From Eimeria necatrix (taxonomy: Eukaryota > Apicomplexa > Conoidasida > Eucoccidiorida > Eimeriidae): a stretch of DNA of 64,000 bases. Position 1 is the stretch's first letter; every line of letters begins with the position of its first letter. The notes beneath the pieces were generated by a model, which made no database searches, was not told the DNA's origin, and saw only the letters and a program-made list of their open reading frames with translations. Both the position numbers and the translations under genes were made by a program. Positions 45,901 through 57,800 of the stretch are shown piece after piece. The stretch spans positions 1-64,000 of the forward strand of contig NW_013654473.1 in NCBI RefSeq assembly GCF_000499385.1, read 5' to 3'.

Positions 45901-48285
45901 CAGGCCTCCAGCACTCTGTTACTTTGCTGCAGCTAGAGTATCCACCTGGTAATTACCCTCGTTATCACGTCGGCTTAGATAACGTGGATGATGCAATTGA
46001 CACTTCAAAAGCGGGTCCATTTGAACTGCATCGCTTAGCCTTTGCTTATCCGGATAGTCATAAAAGTAAAGTGCGCATTGAGATGAATGCTGGATTGATT
46101 CGCTGGATTCAGTCTACCTCTCCAGGTCAAATAACTAGCATCGCGTAAGCCAGTTCTCCCTGTGTGGAAAGCAGGGGAAAACTTCTTGAACCTGCCAATG
46201 CAACTTAAGCAAATGCAATCGTCCTGTTGTACTCCTACGAGAATTTCTTCTGACGCGTGTAACATCGCAGGTAAAGTGAACGTCTGACGACTGCCCATGG
46301 CAAAAGCGGCCATCGACAGGCTGAGTGCTATCTGCTTCAGGCCCCCAGCACCACGTGAATGCGATAATGCTCAGACGTTTGGATGCCCACTAAAAGTGTA
46401 TGTGCTCAACTCAGGTTAGGCTTCCATGCAGCCTCCATGACAGGCTCTCTCAACCATATGCGCTATATCGCATCCACATTCTCCACGCACACTATTTCCC
46501 TAGGCAAAAGTTTTCCTGCTCTTGAGAATCACGTACAAAAGCGACTGTATCTCAAAATGCCCCTGCTCTCCAGGCACGATAGATGCAACGTACTATTTGG
46601 AGCTACCATACTGCACAGAGCATGGCAGCGAGGAGCCAACAGACAAAGTAAGCATTTCGCAAATCGTTGCAACGAAACAGTTATGGAAGGGTAGCGTCCA
46701 CACTGCATAAGCAACATAATAGCACTACAGGTCATATTTCTTGTGATATAAGCTGTGGCCAAAGCCTACTCCAGCCGGTGGCTACCACCAGTGGAATCCC
46801 ATCATTACTTCGCTGCTTCTTTTCAGTTGGACCCTGTGCCGGCAGTTCAGCGTAATGTTCCTGCCGGCGCCAGTCAGGCATTTGACCTAACTCTCCGCCT
46901 CACAGCCGTTGTCGAGGAGTTTGACTTCAACTGCATAATGAAGCTTTATGATTCAGAGCTAAACCAACTTGACATAAAATCATTTGACCTCCTGACGGGC
47001 AAGGCGGCAGTAAGCGTCTCAACAACCTGTACAATGGCTGGGTACTGGGTAGTGAACCCCGACTTGGCAACACTGCCTGATGATCTCACAAGGCTAGATA
47101 TGGTGAATTATTTGGGTAAGCGCATAGGTTTTACTTTGGACTGATATGCGACGGCCGCTGTTTGTTCAGGAGTTGCCAGGGGGTGTAACGAATCCCGCAG
47201 GAGAGGTCGTAGTCATCGAACCGCCTGAAGTGAGGTGTAAACCGTGGATAAAAACAACTATGAAAACTTTCAGGAGCTAACGCACTTTACAGGATTCCCA
47301 GAGTATATCGTTAACGACAATGACTGACTACGACGCACTCAGCCGTTTGTTTTTATGCACCGTGTATCTGACTTCGGGCTCTTTGGAGACTACGGCCTAC
47401 CAATTCTGCTTGCTGGCACACAAGGGAAATAAGAAATCTCAACTTGCGCTTCAGGACAAACGGAACTGGTATCAAAAGCTAATGAACGTTGTGCCGGATG
47501 ACGGGGAGTGCGACTGCTCTTTTTGGAATGTCTTGTGCCTTCCAGCTGATTGTGAGAGTCCCTGTTTGCGGAACATATAATCCACCAATGCCTGTCAAAA
47601 CTAATACCAGCTACCCTACCTGCATAACTACCCTTAATCATACAGCTTGAGATGTGCTGTAAGCTGCTTCGAATGACACTGAAGGCTACAAGAAAGATAT
47701 GCTCAACCCTCAGAATGAGGAGATGTTTCATAGTGAATCCGCATTCTGAAAGGCTTTTTTCTGTGAGGAGCTGCGCGCAAATTTGCAGGGAGCGACTGCA
47801 TGGGTTCACTTAAAAGGGTTCTGAAGACTGTTCTTTTCGCGGGGATTGCCGTTGTAGCTCTATTTCTTTTATGGCCCATACTAAAGCCTCTTATTAAATT
47901 GCTATGCAAGTGCATCCTTATTCCTTTTAAATGCTGCCGGTCAATAGGCAAGCATCGTAAGACGCTGCGAAAAGAAAGGAAACAACGAAAAAAGGAAGCA
48001 AAGAAGCATGCAATGGAGGAGAAAAAACATAAACGGAGAGCAAGAAAGGAAGGTGCGAAGGCAGGCAATCCTGCTAACTGGGAGCGCAGTAGCGGAGGAC
48101 AGCAAAGCAGCGACAGAGGAAACGAAGAAAGCGTCGCTTCTTCTGGAGCTGCCGCTTCAGAAAGAGATAATGAAAGCAACAGATGGAAAGAGTCTAACGA
48201 TGATGAAGACCGTAGTAACAGCAGTAACTATGGAGCCAATAATGAAGAAACCAGCCTGAGTTCATCCAAAAAGAGCCAGGAATGA
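42991..48285 (+). CDS. HAP2: HAP2/GCS1 gamete fusion protein
   Basis: HAP2 is a male-gamete membrane protein that drives gamete fusion and shares the class II fusogen fold. Supported exons: 42991-43473, 43735-43996, 44263-44400, 44500-44700, 45554 to about 45831, 45904-46144, about 46504-46647, about 46790-47115, about 47290 to 47547, and 47789-48285. The first four and the start of the fifth join in phase. Order of features: signal peptide (MLLLLLILSLAPQTLEC); N-terminal strands (GGLGCTDRLIVELDVDN); VQKTAVSYSYNLTY; the GCS1 cysteine core (CCWCPSVW, then LKCNFW, then LRFGKIPD); DGSTCDLPGVS; the SPGQITSI motif; and a stalk with CPCSPG and CDCSFWNVLC. One membrane segment (TVLFAGIAVVALFLLW), palmitoylation-prone cysteines and a Lys/Arg-rich, then Ser/acidic tail end the protein. 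Several middle junctions are unresolved; one may use a GC-AG intron at 45832. Confidence 0.88.
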
Positions 48286-49459
48286 GTCACTTAATCTACT
48301 GGAGAGACAATATCTGGGCCTAAAAGGGCTACGGGGTGACTTATCGATATGGCAGAATAAATTACGAGAAAGCGGGACATTGATTTGCCAGCTAACGGCA
48401 GTCTGAGACGCCTTCCCAGCTAGTGTGACAGGTGTTTTCTCTGCCAATGCCATCTAGGCGCGATATTCAGAAGGGCCTGAAAAGCCTACAATTTTTGGAG
48501 CACAATAGGCTCGTCAAGCCATGAGAGCTACAGGTGGCCACAATAGTTAGTTGTCAGGAATTTCCCAAGCTTGTAGGCAAAAATCCTGATATGTACCAGC
48601 AGGGCTTAGAACAGCTAAAGAGAGTGCTTGGAATGACGAGGTTGGAGAAGATATCAACTAAAGAGTTTCGCAGCATGGCGTGCAACTGAACATAACAGGT
48701 GCTCAGTGGCTTAACTGTGGCAGAACTATCACAAGCTAGGCCCGCAACGGTTCTGTTTAGTTCAAAAGTTATTTTCATGGATTTATCTGAAATTGTTGTC
48801 GTAAGGTGTCAAAGTTGTGCCCAGGAAAGCTCATATTTATCTTCTCGCTGGCGTGCACGCGCTTTCTGACAATAACGTTAACAGGGAAATACGATCCGCG
48901 GCAGACAAGATATGTTGAGGATGCAGGGGGTGCACTTTCATGATTTTGTGGTATTCTGCCCAATAATTAGTCTTCGTTGCTATGAACGCTGCATAATGCA
49001 ATCGCTTGAGGTTGGCAGATGTCCCACAGGTAAGGTCACTTGTGTATCGCCACCGAAGTTGCTGGCTCAGTACACTGCTTGATCTTGACCCTGCAAGGAT
49101 TTGGCAAGTAGAAAAATTAAAAGCCTTAATAAATAAGCTGCGTTATATCGGTAGTACCCTGCAGGCTCCCAGTTCAAGAGAACCGGGGCCTCGGGACATT
49201 CGTGCAGCAGGGTGCAGATGACTTAGCATGAGTATTTTCTTTTTAATTCCAGAAAATACAGTGGAAGTGTCTTTAACCTTTCTATCGCAGTTAAAGGCAC
49301 ACAAAATTCGCAATAGACAAAGAGCAGGGACGGCTCACCTTGGACCTGTGCCAGTGCTCGCGGAGCAGGCAGTGGGCAGTGAGCACCTCTTGGATCACCT
49401 GTACAAAAAAACTCCTACAGACGCCCGCCAGGCTCTTCTGTAGGCCTATCGCTTCTAAC
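48286..49459. other. Intergenic region
   Basis: This lies between the HAP2 stop and the first recognised exon of the EF-hand gene. Only short frames without domains are present. It may include a 5' untranslated exon of the EF-hand gene. Confidence 0.45.
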
Positions 49460-52400
49460 ATGCAGCTCTCTCTGGCAGCGAGGCAGCGCCTCGCCCACTT
49501 CTTTGTCTCAGTAGCCGAACTTGAAGGGCAGGTGTGCTCCCACTCATTGCACCAGATACACACTTGGGGCACAGAACGCTCCTCAATATGGCCAGAGGAG
49601 GGATCAAAGTTAGCAGTCCGTTATTCCATGCTTTGTTTTGATCTCCCTACCGGGGACATGAAATTTTTCACAAGGCCCATCTGCTAGGGAACTAGCATGT
49701 AGAGGCCAAAAGACTGTTGGAAAGCCCATTCTCAAAAACAAATATTATAAGCTCAACCTGATTATGGGCTGGTGGCTCAGGTTGAGGCGCTACGCGTTGC
49801 GCTTGCCCAGCTCCCAACCTTCACATCTCACAAAGCATTTACTACTCTGGACCCCCTCGGGAACGGCTTCCTCACCAGTAAATCACGCTCTTCACTGCGG
49901 ATTCCCTACTAATTAGTAAATCATGTGGAGTTCTGGCTTAGAGCTCAGGTTCGTGTGGCGTAAGCATATCGATATTTCGCCATCGCCCAGTGACCACTAC
50001 GCTTGTAACCAGTAGTTGTGGCCCTTGTCGCTGCACAACCATGTTTCCTTAAATAGGCGGAGACCTCCAAAGGTACCTAAAGAACCATGGGGTTGCAGTG
50101 ACGGATTCTGAGGCATATAACCTTCTCAGACGCCTCGACACGAATGGGGATGGGAGGGTCTCTTTCCCTGAGTGAGTTTCCTAGGCTTTTAGAACCAACT
50201 ATCACCTGCTCGTTTCCACGGCAGTGAGTCATGTTAGCAGGATAAGCGTTTAATGAAGAAAACGCTTCACCACAGGATTGGTAAAAAGCACACTTCAGAT
50301 GCAGTGGACGTTGATGCAGAGCCGTACGCAGTTGAATTGCTGTTGTCTCGCAAGGTTCATTGACTTTCTGCTGCCCATGAGTTCGTCGGAAAGAGAGCTC
50401 TTACTCAGTCGAGACCAGCGTTCCTTGCGCCTTCCAAGACGCAGCTGTTCCGTTTGTTACTGTTGCTGCTGCTGCTGCTACTCTGCTGACAAGAGGGAGT
50501 CCGACTACAGCTGGAGCACAGGCGACGTTTGCGTCGCTCAGCTGCTGCAGCGTGAGATTGATGCGCATCGCGCCTTGGAAATTAGGAGGCGAATTCTCTC
50601 TGATTCGCCAGACTTTTTGCTGCTCGCCGCCTTCCAATTCGTTGAAGATCCTAGCATTGCTTCTGTAACTCCACTGTCACTGGCAGAAGCACTTGCGGAG
50701 GAAGGCTTCGTCCTGACACAAATGGATCAAAAGCTAATATTTCGCAGACTCGACAGGTCATCATACCACTCATCTATTTTTGGCTGCTATCTATCACATT
50801 GTCTCTTGCTCTAGTGGCATTGGAGCAAGAGCCAATGTGATGGATAGCAGCCACGCTGATTGGTACTCAGCATGCTTGATTTTTCGACAAGTGTGGCGTC
50901 CGCAGCACTGACAAACGTACGATAGTACTACAGAGCGTCCCCTCTGTAGTACTATCGTACGTTTGTCAGTGCTGCAATCCCTCTTCATGTAGTGGCACAG
51001 TGGAGCAAGATTCGCATTAACCAGTCGAATTCGCTTATATGTTTCAGGGACAGTGATGGCCGGATTAAGTACTTGGAGTTTGTAGAGGCGGTAATGCCTT
51101 CAAGCTACCCAGAGACCCGGATTTCTACCGACCCTTTGCCTGTGGTATGTAGTGCTGTTCTCAAATATTTCGTGGTACTTCAGTGGCAGGGGCAAAATGT
51201 TCCTGCATCTGAGATCTTTGCAAAGCCCTGCAAGGTACTGATAGTGTGCTTGCATTGTTTTTTCCAGCTGCAGTTACAAACGTTTCCAAACCCTTCACGC
51301 TCATCTCTCCTGTTTCTCCTTTCTCATTAACTCTCAATCCAACATCATCAGCATACGATTGGAGGACAAGGTATGCGTTTGCTTTGAGTTGTGTAGGGAT
51401 ATCAGGGATGCATCTGTTCTTTCGGCACCTCATTGTGTGATTGCTATCCAAGCTCGTTGGTGCGGAGTAGCAGCAGCAGCCGCCTCCAACGTCACCCGAA
51501 ATCCAGCGAATTGCGCAGCAGCAGCTCCAACAGCAGCTCTATTGGGGAGCAAACGCTGCCGTTACGCAGGGGATACTCATCAACCGGCACGCTGAAAAGT
51601 TACCTGTGTGGAGGATGCGGTTACCTGGAGAGTAAGGACAGCTTCCAACTGCGCGACAGCAATACAGAAAGGAAAGACTGTTTAATAGCAAGCGAATGCG
51701 AAGTGGCAGGAGTTTTAAACTCACAAATCGACACAGAAAGAAGGCTGGAGCTCCTGAGAGAGAAGCTGGCCCTGAAGTCTGACTTCAATCTCTTGCAGTT
51801 CTGGGGACTTTTCGACAGAGAAGGGAGGGGGTATGCAACAGCCGTGCATGTACAGGAGGCCTTCAATGCTGTTGGATTAAACATATCTCTCACACAGGCG
51901 CGTCTTTTTGCTGGAAAACTAAACAGCGATGCAGAGCCGCGCTTGAGATACGCTGACATGGCAAAGGCCTTCCTTCCCACAAAGGCGAGGTATGCTGAGG
52001 CCATGATCAACCGCACAAGCACAGGCTGTCACAGATGCCCAGCGCCCCTGACGCACCTGGCCCCCGAAACGCTCGAAGTCGTTGCTTCGATATTCGACCT
52101 AACTCTTGCGGTAAGCGAGTTATGTCAACACGCGGCTGTTTTAAGCGTTGAAACAGCATAGTGACACGCGAATGGCAAATATGCTGTCAACGAGCCTTGG
52201 TGGGATTACGTGCTTTCATGAAGTAAAACCAGCATGAGCACGGCCACGAGACGTTAAACTTTCGGAAACATTTGACCATTGTGGCATGCGAAAAGCTGTC
52301 AGCTTGCTTGTTGACAACTCAGTCTGAAGAACAAGCCGAGATTTCGAGACATCGTCTTTGCTTGAAGGATCTTTCTTCAGCATTCCGCAACTTGGACAAG

Positions 52401-52725
52401 TACAGCGCCCAATGCAAGCTGAAAAAGCCCCTATTCATAAGTATCTCCACCTATTTTGTGCCCAAACATTGTATCGAGTTCTCATGTTTTTTTTTGCTCC
52501 AGTGTGTTTTTTTGCAGGAACGGTGACGGATACATCACGGCCGCAGAGTTTTCAGCGTCTCTGACAGCCCATGGCTTCCGTCCCTCGGAGGCCGAACTTA
52601 AGGCCCTTGTCAACCGCTACGATAAAAATGGAGATAGCAAAGTTTCTTATGCAGAGTTTGTTAACGAGATAGCGCGAACAAGGTGCCCAGTGGGTTGTTG
52701 CCGGCTCATTTGCCTTTGCCGCTGA
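49460..52725 (+). CDS. Multi-EF-hand calcium-binding protein
   Basis: Exons: 49460-49531, 49781-49877, 50057-50171, 50355-50756, 51048-51144, one near 51262-51371, one from about 51447 to 52110, 52323-52399, 52518-52725. Every junction except those around exon 6 is phase-checked, and four fall within EF-hand loops or next to them. The protein has about 600 residues in repeated modules: helical preamble (QRLAHFFVSVAELEGQVEAL), degenerate loop, canonical DTNGDGRVSFPEF, IDFLLP; then a second module with DRDSDGRIKYLEF; then LKSDFNLLQFWGLFDREGRG with degenerate hands; finally two canonical hands, DKNGDGYITAAEF and DKNGDSKVSYAEF. This architecture is common in ciliate and apicomplexan EF-hand proteins of cilia or basal bodies; the precise role is unknown. 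Exon 4 includes a run of six cysteines encoded by TGC/TGT repeats. The ATG at 49460 is the simplest start. The fourth intron carries two strong hairpins. Confidence 0.83.
50781..50853 (+). repeat. Intronic inverted repeat 1, pre-miRNA-like hairpin
   Basis: Arms 50781-50811 and 50823-50853 pair along 31 positions with one mismatch and one G:U pair. The left arm begins TGGCTGCTAT and the right arm ends ATAGCAGCCA. The 11-nt centre can pair partly as well. It lies 24 nt after the splice donor of intron 4 (50757-51047) of the EF-hand gene. Confidence 0.93.
50902..50975 (+). repeat. Intronic inverted repeat 2, perfect 34-bp hairpin
   Basis: Arms 50902-50935 and 50942-50975 are perfect reverse complements over 34 bp, with the 6-nt loop CGTCCC. 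The left arm starts GCAGCACTGAC, and the right arm ends GTCAGTGCTGC. It lies 48 nt downstream of hairpin 1 in the same intron. The stem length fits a Dicer-type substrate, a mobile-element remnant or a splicing-related structure. Confidence 0.97.
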
Positions 52726-54858
52726 GTCAAAGCAAGAGCAAGCACTTGCTCCGAAGCAAGCAAAACCCTTATATACAAGGGCTTCCTTCCCGCAAATAAC
52801 GTTGGTCGTGGGTGCTTCGCACTCGCAAAGCTTTCGCCACAACAAGGCTTCTCCATAGCGACTAGCATGCCGTGACAGTACAGAAAACTTGAAGCTCACG
52901 TTTCGGCAGAAGCACTTCAGATGCGTGAGCGTAATCCGGGGCCTACCGCATTCTTGTGCCTTTTCATAGCAACTGGCACGTCTTAACCGTATCGGAAACT
53001 TCAAGACTCACGTTGGGACGAAATGTCCCTGCATATGCGAGCGTGATCCGAGCCTCAGCCCACTCAGCCCATGCGTCTATGCTTGCGAGTCGAAAAGCAG
53101 GCTGCTCTTCTACGTCCCCGTAGTTGGTAGTGCACCCGAACCAAGAAATCGGGACTTTAACGTAGCTCCACATTATGCAAATATTGCATTTTATATAAAT
53201 CAGTGTAAAAAAAATTAAGGTATAGAATTTGGCCGCATGCCGAGAATATACCTGCTTACCATCATTTTGCGTGTGGGATTAACGTCATATAGAAGCGGCG
53301 GAATTGTTTCTGGTCAGATGAACCAATCCACTGATGCAGCTCACGGATATTCACCGGGTCAGATCAAGTTGTAGGTATTACAGGCCTTTGATTCCATTAA
53401 GTGAAAAGTGAAAAATCCTGGTTATGGACAGAGCACATCCAACTTACAGATGATAGCACGGCTATTTTGCTGAAGTACAGCATAAATTTCTCACACATGA
53501 GGCTCGTTCAAGGCCCATAGCATAATTACATAATCTACTCAGGCATGTTCATGTTTATTATCAGGAAGCACGCAGGATTGCACTGTGGTGAAGGCATGCG
53601 GTGCGCTGATGGTCTATGCAGCTGCATGATACACCGCTGGAAATGGGATGTAGCTGGAAATGTGCTCACTTGTGGTGTTAAAATGCTCAAATATGCAGTC
53701 AAAGGTTGAAGAGAAACAGGCGTGTCGCCGTTTTGCCGGACAACAGACGATGCCAGTCCAGGCTGTGGGCGAAATTGGACACCTTTGCCCTTTGAGATCC
53801 CGTGGCACCTCACAGCAACAAGAAAACGATTCCAGGATCGATGAGACTTGTGGTCATCTTGTGCTAGTGCTTTTGCATTCATGCATTGCACAGCGGTTGC
53901 ATAAACTTCAGGTTCAGCCACTAAACAATATTGCCCAATGCTGGATAAGCCAGCATCAGTCGAATCGTCCGAAAGCAAACCATAATCTTTCAGCAGGCTT
54001 GGATTGCTGCTGTTGGGAATTTTGGTTGGTCCATCAGCCAATGTAAACAAAATCAAGGTAATATGGAGGGAATTCCAAGTAGCGCGATGCCGTGAACGGC
54101 AAATCCTTGTTGGGACGGTGGCACATGTCGGCGAATAAATCCGTCATTTTCATCGAAAATATTTTTTTCTTCGACATTGAGAAACAAGCTAGCGCATGAA
54201 GCAGTACTAGGAACAGCTCATCCTCACGCTACATGATTCGGCTCATCCCAGTCGACATCCCTCGCCAGGGTCACTGAGGTCACCGAATGATCTTCTTGAG
54301 GACACTCCCTGGAATTGGCCTGAGGGACTTGGCAGAAACTAGTGATAGTTTAGGTATTCTACGGTCTATGTACCGTAAAAAAAAATTTCAGTTTCTGCCA
54401 AGCTCATTACACTTTTGCACAGGAAGGTACCGCGCATGGACCGGCGGTGATGTGAGACGCAGTTTGGTGATTCTTGCACAGTCGCTGCATCTAAAATTGA
54501 AGTTTTGTGAGCAAAAGGTGCTTTTTTTATGCTGGAAGAGCCGTGAATCCAGCTTAGCAGATTGCATGCGCAGCCAGTTCATACCGGTACCTCCATAACG
54601 TCTGTTTGATTAAAGAGCGCGGCACAGGCGAGGCTAATCATTTTCCAGAGAAAAGAGCTCTATAAGATTTCATGTCAATTTACTACTAGCGTAGTGATAC
54701 TGAAATAACCACATTCAGCATTGAAAACGTGCACAGATTTGATAAGTTCGGATAAGTCAAGTAATCGAAGTGTTCGACCACAAGCGCAGTCTTCCTCCTC
54801 CACAAGAAAGCGAGTGTAAGATTTTGAAACTGCATGAGTACTAGAAGAGCCTTTCCCA
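52726..54858. other. Intergenic region
   Basis: This contains a tandem repeat (52854-53060) and a 173-codon minus-strand frame (54056-53535) that starts with TTG and has no known domain. The frame is matched by a 128-codon plus-strand frame, so neither is convincing. It should contain the promoter of the gene at 54859. Confidence 0.4.
52854..53060. repeat. Tandem repeat, 2 x about 111 bp, diverged
   Basis: Copy 1 starts at 52854 and copy 2 at 52965. They share the order catagc(g/a)act, gaaaactt or gaaacttc, ctcacgtt, gatgcgtgagcg or tatgcgagcg, and tgatccg or taatccg. They diverge by substitutions and lie in noncoding DNA just after the EF-hand gene. Confidence 0.6.
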
Positions 54859-57800
54859 ATGGATAGTTTCAAGCCAGTCTCCTCGCATGAGGAGCTTCAA
54901 CCCACTCAACAAGGTGGCACCAATCAATCATCGAACGCCTCGGAAACAGCTCCGGCTACCGAAGAAACATCAGACAATCCAAAGCAAGAGCTTGACGGCG
55001 AAGCCCAGAAAGGTGGGGAAAGAAATGCGGCAGATGCTCAGTCCAAGGAAACACCAGCCGGAGCGCTTATTCTCCTTGAACAGCTCCGAGCTAAGCGACA
55101 GGCACGGGACAGTGGGACATGGGATGTCGAAGATGCCGACCTAGAGGATGCGCAGATGAACGAGGTAGCAGTTCACGTTATCTCGTGCTCTTCTGATGCC
55201 TCCGACGATTCCTCATCGACTGAAATTGGAAGAATATGTCCTGTGAAGCGATCGCCAAGCTCTATTGAGTTCGAGAACATGACTTCCGTGCCATATCATG
55301 CTCAATATCAGCGCATTGTGGAGGAGGAAGAGGCCGCTGAAATGGAGAGGCTCTTGCAACAGTTAGATGAGGAACAGCAGGCTGTGCAAGATATGGCAGT
55401 AGCCCAGCGTTACCAGTTGATGCAGGAGCAGATTGCTCTAATTCAGATGCAACTTGGCAACGAAAATGCTGAGGTTCCAGATCTCAAGTGGCTTATGGCC
55501 AACGATCCCGATAACAGTCATGAACTTGACGAGGTTATTGCGGCGTTCGCCGCGAGGGACGACGACCTCCCTGAAGAAACACCCGAAGCACCTGACATTC
55601 CACTTACGTGCAGAAACTTCTTCTGCCGATGCCCATGGAGAGATGATATGAGAAAAGACGAAAAAATGTCAGTAGTAACACGCAACACATACGGGTGACA
55701 GCATTCGTACGCTGCCACGCCGCTCATCTCTTCATCCTCTGTGTCGGCGTCTTACACAATTTCATGCGTTTCCGTAGTGCAACCTGCTGCACTGCACACG
55801 TCGTTGCTAGGGGTTTTGTTTTTAATTCAGAATACGGTGGGCCTTGATTTGTTGTCCGCTGGGAATGCCTCTGTTTATCGGTCAGTTGAAAATGGTAACA
55901 CACGCTTTCACAGCAAATCCGTCACTACAATTCACCTACAGTTCGACTAAAGATAACTGGCTGCGATCCAGATGCTCTCTTGCAAAAAGTAGTCTCATAA
56001 ATAAATCAAACACCCGTGACAGATTGCAGAGAGAGTGGCAACCAGTGAAATAAGCTTCAGTAATGCTGCCTCAGATGTTGGTGCCCTATGTCAGTGACTT
56101 TTTCAAATGATGAAGTTCCAGCGAAGTTAGGCAGGCGCTGATCACGGCAAAGTCAGAAGGACGCATGCAACCCCATGCAGAGCAACTAGTGATTTTTCGC
56201 TTGAATCCACGTCATGGCACAGTAACTTTGTTTTCGCTTGATCTTCATTTTCTTCTGTCTTTGCTAGCTTGTGAACAGGAGTGATCATGAGCTTATGCTC
56301 GATCAAAAGGAGGCAAAGTGTGGTGAAAGCGGTGAGAAACTTGCTTCTCAGGTCCTATGTGATGGACAAGCTGCCGTGGCGTGGCATGCAATGCATACAG
56401 TGGCTGTATCAATACAATGGGCCTTCTTTCGCATCAATTTAGCGAGCTAGATGGCATGTGAACAAAAACACAAGGGATATGTTTTGTTTTCTGTGTGCAT
56501 GGTTGAGCTGAGCTTTGCTTAGGGATATGTTTTGTTTTTCTGTGTGCAGCTTGCATGGTTGAGCTGCGCTTTGTTTACTCTGATAGTCTGCTCAATTCTA
56601 ATTGGCCTAGCTGTTGCCCTAGCTATCGAGTTAAGGGGTCAGCTCCAGCTTAGTGGCAATACTTTTGGGCAGCTTATAGAGACCGCAGCAGTGTTTGAGA
56701 AACTTCGCTTTTGTTTCATTGAAAGCATAAATGTTTGAATTTGTCACTAAGGCCTTAATTTTATGGTACAGCAATCGAGGAAAACATGCCAGACGGAGCT
56801 GATTCTTCTGGGAACGAGTCAGGGGACGCAGTGTGGTCAAATCCGTACAATATCTTTACCACTACGACCTGTGGGCCGTACGGCATCAGCTTGAAGATCG
56901 AACACTCCAGCAGTAAGGCGGCATTACAGTTCTGGAAGACTCATCACTAGAATTAGAATTCACCTGGGATATCAAGTTTTCCGTCTTAAACGGCTTTGCT
57001 CAAGGCCCACCAACGCACTTCAAGTAGCATCAGTCCGGCTGCAGATCAAATCTGGCATCTTTACGTGAATTTCTGGGGCCTGCGTGTCCCCAGAAACACA
57101 CATTTTAAACGAGGAAGTCTTCGGTACCGTTGCATTCATCGGCCTTTCCAGAGCAAACACTTGGGACATCATGGGGTTGCTAGACTGTGAGCTACTCTGT
57201 GCACGGGTTCCAGATGCACTAAGGCAATGAAGGTGCGAGGTAGTTAATCACTGCAATTCGGTGAAAAATATTCTCGAGAGCATGTAGCTAGGAATGTGGT
57301 TTGCTCTGTGTGTTTGGTTGCTCTCCCTTAGTGTCGTATGATCACGACTTTGATGCCATAGCGATATCACCGCCTGGTCATGGAAACACAACACAGGTAG
57401 AGGAAGACGGCGGAGGATTTTGGAGCCCAGCGAACTTCCTCAAAAACGGACTGGAATCTTGCTTGGGCGTGTCTCTAGCAAAGACAGTCGTTGTATCCCA
57501 TAGCAACTTCGTCACCCGCAAGTATTTCCTTCCGCTTCTGATGGTGTGGCTGTACCTTCACTGTGCACGAGGGTCATTTAGGTGGCGAACAGCGATGCAA
57601 AGACACGCCACACCGTTTTGAACACACCCAGAAATTCAGAAAGTTCTTGTTATCTCAACGTTCCGGCGGATAGCTTGGGACAAACTTTGTTTGTATTTCT
57701 CAGTCAGAAATCGCCCTGGGTTTCGTGCTCTTTGATAGCTCTGTTGGCACCGAGTGGATGGATGAATACGACACGGATGTCAACGACCACAAGTTCTACC

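Noticed and set aside
50278..50354. Reading this stretch as an exon with acceptor CACCACAG
   Set aside because: The frame would insert residues between VSFPE and FIDFLLP, breaking the EF-hand. The acceptor at 50354 restores it exactly.
53535..54056. Minus-strand frame of 173 codons
   Set aside because: It lacks an ATG near its start, has no domain, and the plus strand is open over 128 codons of the same DNA.
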